From an uncultured Collinsella sp. (GTDB taxonomy: Bacteria; Actinomycetota; Coriobacteriia; Coriobacteriales; Coriobacteriaceae): a stretch of DNA of 64,000 nucleotides. Below, one piece after another: positions 59,102 to 64,000 of the stretch. A model generated the notes under the pieces. It had not been told where the DNA came from, ran no database searches, and saw only the letters and a program-made list of their open reading frames with translations. Position 1 is the first letter of the stretch; each line of letters opens with the position of its first letter. Location of the stretch: the NCBI GenBank assembly GCA_902497025.1, contig CABVDJ010000003.1:62001-126000 (forward strand), given 5' to 3'. Position numbers and translations under genes: made by a program.

Positions 59102-59247
59102 TCAGCGAAAGCGCCCCTAGGTGAGCAAGGTGACGTGAAAGAGGAGGGAAGCGTACTTTGGTACGCGACCGACGATTGAATGTCAGATTGCCGCCTAGGG
59201 GCGCTTGCAGCGTCGAGCCGTTACGCGGTTTGGCAAAACCGCGTAAC
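59102..59247 (-). ncRNA. Three-helix structured element, copy 3 (3' of aroF)
   Basis: On the minus strand it starts in the aroF stop codon: P1 hairpin 59247-59220 (GTTACGCGGTTT / AAACCGCGTAAC), then GGCTCGACGCTGC. P2 is a perfect 13-bp AAGCGCCCCTAGG / CCTAGGGGCGCTT (59206-59194 with 59121-59109). P3 is GCGTAC/GTACGC (59166-59151). Linkers CAATCTGACATTCAA and TTTCACGTCACCTTG match copy 2. Confidence 0.8.
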
Positions 59248-60278
59248 TAAATACGCTCTGCGATCTCGTGGATGAGGTAGTCGGTCTTTTCCCAGCCCAG
59301 GCACGGGTCGGTGATCGACTTGCCAAAGACACCGCCGTCGACCGGCTGGTTGCCATCCTCCAGGTAGGACTCGATCATAAAGCCCTTGACCAGCTTGGAG
59401 ATGGACTCGTTGCGGCGGCAGCTGTCGAGCACCTCCTTGCAAATGCGATACTGCTCCAGCGGACGCTTGCCCGAGTTGTCGTGGTTGCAGTCGATGACCG
59501 CTGCCGGATTGGCATAGCCGGCATGCTCGGTATAGCGTTCGGCCAGGCGTTCCAGGTGTTCGTAGTGGTAGTTGGGGTAGGTGCGCCCATCGAGACCGAT
59601 GTAGCCACGCATAACGGCGTGTGCGAGCGGGTTGCCGTCGCACTCGACCTCCCAGTTGCGGAAGATGAAGCTCTGGTGCGCCTGCGCGGCGTAAATGGAG
59701 TTGAGCATAACGGTGGTAGAGCCGGCAGTGGGATTCTTCATGCCGACGGGTACCGAAATGCCGCTCGACACCAGGCGATGCTCCTGGTTCTCGACCGAGC
59801 GTGCGCCCACGGCAACATAGCTCAGCAGGTCAACGAGGTACTGGTAGTTGGACGGATAGAGCATCTCGTCGGCGGTGAAGAAGCCCGTTTCCTCAATAAC
59901 GCGCAGGTGCATATGGCGGATGGCCTTGACGCCCTCGAGCAGATCGTCGGGAGCCTCGGGGTTGGGGTTGTGCAGCAGGCCCTTGTAGCCGGTGCCCTTG
60001 GTGCGCGGCTTGTTGGTGTAGACGCGCGGAATGATGATGAGCTTGTCCTTGACCTCCTCGGCGGTCTTGGCCAGTCGGTTCATGTACTCAAGCACCGAAT
60101 CCTCGCGGTCGGCAGAGCACGGGCCGATGATAAGCACCTTGCGTGCGTCCTCGCCGGTAAAGACTTTGGCGACCTCGGCGTCAAATGCCTGCTTTTTGGC
60201 GGTAAGCTCGGCAGAAAGTGGCATTTCCTCGCGGATCTCCATGGGGATCGGCAGCCTGCGTTTGAATTCCATGGCCAT
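59247..60278 (-). CDS. aroF: 3-deoxy-7-phosphoheptulonate (DAHP) synthase, class I
   Basis: The protein has 343 residues. Class I motifs are VLIIGPCSADREDSVLEYM, IIIPRVYTNKPRTKGTGYKG, the LSYVAVGARSVENQEHR block, and IDCNHDNSGKRPLEQ. It joins PEP and erythrose-4-phosphate at the start of the shikimate pathway. There is no fused chorismate mutase or ACT domain. Which of the Phe-, Tyr- or Trp-sensitive types it is cannot be told from sequence alone, so the symbol is a family label. ATG has GGAG 6 nt upstream. Its stop codon abuts the structured element. Confidence 0.92.
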   Translation of the reverse strand: MAMEFKRRLPIPMEIREEMPLSAELTAKKQAFDAEVAKVFTGEDARKVLIIGPCSADREDSVLEYMNRLAKTAEEVKDKLIIIPRVYTNKPRTKGTGYKGLLHNPNPEAPDDLLEGVKAIRHMHLRVIEETGFFTADEMLYPSNYQYLVDLLSYVAVGARSVENQEHRLVSSGISVPVGMKNPTAGSTTVMLNSIYAAQAHQSFIFRNWEVECDGNPLAHAVMRGYIGLDGRTYPNYHYEHLERLAERYTEHAGYANPAAVIDCNHDNSGKRPLEQYRICKEVLDSCRRNESISKLVKGFMIESYLEDGNQPVDGGVFGKSITDPCLGWEKTDYLIHEIAERI

Positions 60279-60498
60279 AGGGGTCTCCTCAATCTATAGA
60301 AAGAGCAATAAGCGTATTGTCGAATGCTCGGCATTATCCGCTGTCGCACGCTAAAGTGCAAGCCCTTGTCACCCCGAAACCTACCAAAAAGGGACAGGTT
60401 TATTTTGGCAGGTTTTATCTGGGTAAACGTCGGCGGATGCCGGGAGGGAGCGGCGCCGCGCGGGACCCTAAGGCTGCTGTCGGTTCCCTAGGAAATAC

Positions 60499-60736
60499 CC
60501 TGTGGGCAAAAAATGCCAAATATGAGTAAGGTTGCTATCTTAGTATCATATTGCCTTCGCAAAATAATAGACATAACAGCAAAATATGTTCATTAACGCA
60601 AACACATATAAGTCCGCTATGGTGCTGTTTGATCAATTTAGGGACGCGTGTAAGCCGTGGGAGCGGCATTTGAGGCGGTTTTGGCTGTTACTAAAAAGGT
60701 AACAGTACTCATATTTGCCCTTTTTTGCCCACGGGG
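60499..60736. mobile_element. TIR element copy 2 (MITE-like, no ORF)
   Basis: A 238-bp non-coding segment with arms at 60499-60533 and 60701-60736 shares GCCAAATATGAGTA-type ends with copy 1 (1009-1231). Both arms here read TGGGCA where both arms of copy 1 read TGGCCA. It lies upstream of aroF and downstream of the ABC exporter operon. Confidence 0.7.
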
Positions 60737-60793
60737 TCTGGAAAGCGCCGTCAGTGAGGTCTCAGGGAAGGCGTTTCGAGGCTCGAAGGACAC

Positions 60794-60829
60794 AAAACGG
60801 GGGCGCAGGTTGTCCTGCGCCCCCGTTTT
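60794..60829 (-). terminator. Terminator of the ABC exporter operon
   Basis: A perfect 16-bp stem (AAAACGGGGGCGCAGG and partner) with loop TTGT has T-runs on both strands. It is 30 bp past the exporter stop. Confidence 0.85.
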
Positions 60830-60859
60830 CTTGGCATTGCGGTTGTTTGCCGCCGGTTT

Positions 60860-62716
60860 TTACGCCGCTTCGTCGAACTGCGAGTTGTACAGGTCGGCGT
60901 AGAAGCCGCCCTGGGCGAGCAGCTCGTCGTGCGTGCCCTTCTCGACGATGTCGCCGTCGCGAATCACCAAGATCACGTCGGCGTTGCGGATCGTGGACAG
61001 GCGGTGCGCGATGACAAAGCTGGTGCGGCCCTGCATCAGCGCATCCATGGCGCGCTGAATGAGCTCCTCGGTACGGGTATCGACGTTGGAAGTCGCCTCG
61101 TCCAGAATCAGTGCCGGGCGGTCGGCCAAAATGGCACGGGCGATGGTCACGAGCTGGCGCTGACCCTGCGACAGGTTAGTGCCCTCCTCGTTGATCATAA
61201 AGTCGTAGCCGCCGGCGAGCGTATGGATAAAGTGGTCGCAGCGTGCGGCGCGTGCGGCGGCCTCGACCTCGGCATCGGTCGCATCGGGGCGTCCGTAGCG
61301 GATGTTCTCGCGGATGGTGCCGTTAAACAGCCAGGTGTCCTGCAGCACCATGGCAAACTCGCCGCGCAGCGCCGCGCGGTCCCAGTCGCGCACGTCGACG
61401 CCTTCGACGCGCAGCGAACCGCCGTCCACGTCGTAAAAGCGCTGCAGCAGCTTAATGAGCGTGGTCTTGCCGGCGCCGGTGGGGCCGACGATGGCAATGG
61501 TTTGGCCGGGCTTAGCCTCGCAGCTAAAGTCGTGGATGATGGTCTTGTCGGGCGTGTAGCCAAACTTGACATGGTCAAACTCCACGTGGCCGGGGCGCTT
61601 CTCGGGAATCTGCGCGTCGGCCTTCTGCTCCTCCTCGGGCGCGGCCAGGAACTCAAAGACGCGCTCGGTAGCGGCAGCCATCGACTGCATCGTGTTGCTC
61701 ACGTTGCCCAGCTGCTGCACGGGTTGCGTAAAGTTTCGAACGTACTGGATAAAGCTCTGGATGTCGCCGGGCGTGGCATTGCCGGTCAGCGCGAGCTGCG
61801 CGCCCACCACGACGACGCCCACGTAGCCCATGTTGCCCACCAAGCTCATAAGCGGCATCATCAGGCCCGACAGGAACTGCGAGCGCCAGCCACTAATAAA
61901 GAGGCGGTCGTTTTGACGGTCGAACTCTTCAATCGAGGCCTCGGCGCGGTCGAACACCTGAATGACGTTCTGGCCGGCAAAGTCCTCCTCGATAATGCCG
62001 TTGACGGCGCCCAGAACCTGCTGTTGCTCGCGGAAGTACGGCTGCGAGAAGTGAATCATCACGGTCAAGATAATCGCGGCGGCCGGCAGCGTGAGCACGG
62101 TGACGCCGGTAAGCGGCAGGCTGATCGAAAGCATCATGACGAGCACGCCGATAATCTGCGTCACCGACGTGATGAGCTGCGTCACGCTCTGGTTGAGCGA
62201 CTGACCCAGCGTATCGACGTCGTTGGTGATGCGGCTGAGTACGTCTCCCTTGCTGTGGCCGTTGAAGTAACTCATCGGCACGACGGCAATCTTGGCGGCA
62301 ATCTCCTTGCGCATGCGGTAGCAGATCTTTTGCGTGACACCGGTCATGAGCCAGCCCTGGATCAGGCTGCAGGCAGAGCTCGCCAGATACAGGCAGAGCA
62401 AAAAGCCGAGCGTCTTAGCGATCCAGTTAAAGTCGACATCGCCGGTGCCGTTGACCTTGGCAACCAGGCCCTCGAACAGCTTGGTGGTAACCTGACCGAG
62501 CATCTTGGGTCCCACAATATTAAAGATGACCGAGCACACGGCAAAGGCGACGGCGGCAAACACGGCAATCTTGTGCTGGCCGATATAGCCGAGCAGCTGC
62601 CTCATGGTGCCCTTAAAGTCCTTGGCCTTTTCGCCGCGACGCATGCCGCCCATGCGGCCCATGGGACCACGCTGGCGGGTGGGCTTGGGAATCTGAGCCT
62701 TGGTCTCGTCTGCCAT
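60860..62716 (-). CDS. ABC exporter half-transporter, subunit 2
   Basis: The protein has 618 residues. The transmembrane domain (~residues 45-340) is fused to an ATPase with Walker A GPTGAGKTTL, signature NLSQGQRQLVTIARAI (LSQGQ, not LSGGQ) and Walker B ALILDEATSNVD with the catalytic Glu. The ATG overlaps the upstream stop (TAATG), so it is coupled to subunit 1. It is a type IV heterodimeric exporter half; the substrate is unknown (drug or lipid exporters are typical). Confidence 0.9.
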   Translation of the reverse strand: MADETKAQIPKPTRQRGPMGRMGGMRRGEKAKDFKGTMRQLLGYIGQHKIAVFAAVAFAVCSVIFNIVGPKMLGQVTTKLFEGLVAKVNGTGDVDFNWIAKTLGFLLCLYLASSACSLIQGWLMTGVTQKICYRMRKEIAAKIAVVPMSYFNGHSKGDVLSRITNDVDTLGQSLNQSVTQLITSVTQIIGVLVMMLSISLPLTGVTVLTLPAAAIILTVMIHFSQPYFREQQQVLGAVNGIIEEDFAGQNVIQVFDRAEASIEEFDRQNDRLFISGWRSQFLSGLMMPLMSLVGNMGYVGVVVVGAQLALTGNATPGDIQSFIQYVRNFTQPVQQLGNVSNTMQSMAAATERVFEFLAAPEEEQKADAQIPEKRPGHVEFDHVKFGYTPDKTIIHDFSCEAKPGQTIAIVGPTGAGKTTLIKLLQRFYDVDGGSLRVEGVDVRDWDRAALRGEFAMVLQDTWLFNGTIRENIRYGRPDATDAEVEAAARAARCDHFIHTLAGGYDFMINEEGTNLSQGQRQLVTIARAILADRPALILDEATSNVDTRTEELIQRAMDALMQGRTSFVIAHRLSTIRNADVILVIRDGDIVEKGTHDELLAQGGFYADLYNSQFDEAA

Positions 62717-63999
62717 TAGCGCTCGCCTCCTTCCATGACGGCTGCAATTTCTTCTTGGGTAAGCCCCAGCTCCTCGGCGGAAAGCTGCGACTGTGCGATC
62801 TCCAGGTACGCCGGGCAGCTGCGCAGCAGCTCCTCGTGCGTGCCGGTGCCCACTACGTGGCCGTCGTCGAGCACGATGATCTGGTCGGCGTGCATGATGG
62901 TCGCGATGCGCTGGGCCACGACCACGAGCGCGGCGTCGGTAACGTTTTTGGCCAGCTCCTCGCGTAGGCGCGCGTCGGTCTTGTAGTCGAGGGCACTAAA
63001 CGAGTCATCGAACACCACGACCTCGGGCTTTTTGGCCAACGCGCGGGCGATGGCCAGACGCTGGCGCTGACCACCCGAAACATTGGAGCCGCCCTGGCTG
63101 ATAGGGGAGTCGTACCCGTCCTCGCGCTCGGCGATAAAGTCCTCCGCCTGGGCGACGCGTGCTGCCTGGCGCATATCCTCGTCACTCACCATGTCGCCGG
63201 CAAACTTGAGGTTGCTCTCGACGGTACCCGAGAATAGACGACCCTGCTGCGGAATATAACCGATGCGGCGGCGCAGCTCGGAAAGTGTCATGTCGCGCAC
63301 ATCGATGCCGTCGAGCGAAATGCTGCCGCCCGTGACGTCGTACAGGCGCGGAATCAGCTGCACGAGCGTGGACTTGCCCGAGCCCGTGGAGCCAATAATG
63401 CCGAGCATCTGACCGGCATGCGTGGTGAAGTTCACGCCGCTGATGACGTCGGCGCGGGCATCGGGATACTGGAAGCTCACGTCGCGGAAGGTGAGCTCGC
63501 CGCGCGGCGCGCTGGCCGCGGGCAGTTTGGGCGAGACGGGGTCGTTGATGCTGGTGGGGCAAGTGATGACCTCTTCCACGCGCTCGGCTGCGACCTCGGC
63601 ACGGGGCAGGATAACCGAAACCATGGTGAGGATCATAAACGCCATGACGATCTGCATGGTGTAGGAGATAAACGCCATCATGTTGCCGACCTGCATCACG
63701 CCGTCGGACACGCCCTGGGCGCCAAACCAGACGATAAGCACGGTGATGCAGTTCATGACGAGCATCATGAGCGGCATCATAAAGCTCATGGCGCGGTTGG
63801 TGTAGAGCTGCGTGGTCATTAGGTCGAGCGAAGCCTTGTCAAAACGCTCGAGCTCATGTTCCTCGCGGTTGAACGAGCGGATGGGCATAAGGCCGTCGAG
63901 CAGCTCGCGGGCGGTAAGGTTCACGCGGTCCACAAAGCTCTGCATCTTTTTGAACTTGGGCATGGTGAGGCCCATGAGCACGCCGACAACGGCCGAGAC
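62716..63999 (-). CDS. ABC exporter half-transporter, subunit 1 (N-terminus outside window)
   Basis: The frame stays open to the window edge, so about 150-200 N-terminal residues are missing. Visible are the last transmembrane helices and an ATPase with Walker A GSTGSGKSTL, signature VSGGQRQRLAIARAL and Walker B VVVFDDSFSALD. Asp replaces the catalytic Glu. A degenerate site here plus LSQGQ in the partner is the usual asymmetry of heterodimeric exporters such as BmrCD or TM287/288. Confidence 0.9.
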   Translation of the reverse strand, partial: VSAVVGVLMGLTMPKFKKMQSFVDRVNLTARELLDGLMPIRSFNREEHELERFDKASLDLMTTQLYTNRAMSFMMPLMMLVMNCITVLIVWFGAQGVSDGVMQVGNMMAFISYTMQIVMAFMILTMVSVILPRAEVAAERVEEVITCPTSINDPVSPKLPAASAPRGELTFRDVSFQYPDARADVISGVNFTTHAGQMLGIIGSTGSGKSTLVQLIPRLYDVTGGSISLDGIDVRDMTLSELRRRIGYIPQQGRLFSGTVESNLKFAGDMVSDEDMRQAARVAQAEDFIAEREDGYDSPISQGGSNVSGGQRQRLAIARALAKKPEVVVFDDSFSALDYKTDARLREELAKNVTDAALVVVAQRIATIMHADQIIVLDDGHVVGTGTHEELLRSCPAYLEIAQSQLSAEELGLTQEEIAAVMEGGER

Positions 64000-64000
64000 C

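Overview
The window looks like chromosomal DNA from a gut actinobacterium of the class Coriobacteriia, most likely a Collinsella species. This is inferred from the high GC content, Actinobacteria-like gene content next to Firmicutes-type PTS and tagatose-pathway genes, and the intestinal sugar diet the genes imply. No rRNA is present to confirm it.

Layout. Positions 1-9400 carry housekeeping-type genes: a partial DUF559-like protein, a 223-bp element with terminal inverted repeats, a long structured leader before a solute-binding lipoprotein, the hibernation factor raiA, a DegV protein, a four-gene operon (dehydrogenase with a His/Cys-rich tail, membrane protein, HEAT protein, NAD-isocitrate dehydrogenase) and a SurA-like membrane-anchored protein. 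Positions 9424-10807 form a small island bounded by a 108-bp inverted repeat. Positions 11261-21324 are an amino-sugar locus: mannose-family PTS EIIA-YajC-EIIB-EIIC-EIID, a GntR regulator, AgaS, NagA, a galM-like gene, LacC, a nagA remnant and YhcH. A tRNA-Thr(CGT) and an orphan EIIB that lacks its phosphorylation histidine follow. Positions 22483-46297 hold GalM, a DeoR regulator, a Fic protein, three lactose-type modules (LacE plus LacG, each divergent from its own LacI regulator), one LacF EIIA, LacA, LacB and a second galM-like/lacC pair. Positions 46690-50884 hold galT, galK and a fourth LacI. Then come a flavodiiron protein, a DeoR regulator, a tagatose/fructose-bisphosphate aldolase, a Nudix-Vsr fusion, a Bce-type ABC transporter, DAHP synthase and a heterodimeric ABC exporter cut by the window end.

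How the genes work together. Beta-galactosides enter through any of three LacE transporters, which probably share the single LacF. LacG enzymes release galactose-6-phosphate. LacAB, LacC and the GatY-like aldolase take it through tagatose phosphates to triose phosphates. The amino-sugar PTS with NagA and AgaS feeds N-acetylgalactosamine (or galacto-N-biose) into the same LacC and aldolase steps. GalM, GalK and GalT handle free galactose by the Leloir route. The window therefore encodes nearly complete use of host-mucin and dietary galactose.

Non-coding structure is unusually rich. (1) A roughly 148-nt structured element occurs three times, each starting at a stop codon, and all three helices show compensatory changes. 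(2) Eight 57-bp palindromes sit at an exact 80-81-bp period in three clusters just 3' of the three lac modules. (3) At least eight direct-repeat boxes with an exact 21-bp period lie upstream of sugar operons and suggest one shared activator. (4) A two-copy TIR element, GGGGACGTTC-type palindromes and regulator-specific LacI operators are also present.
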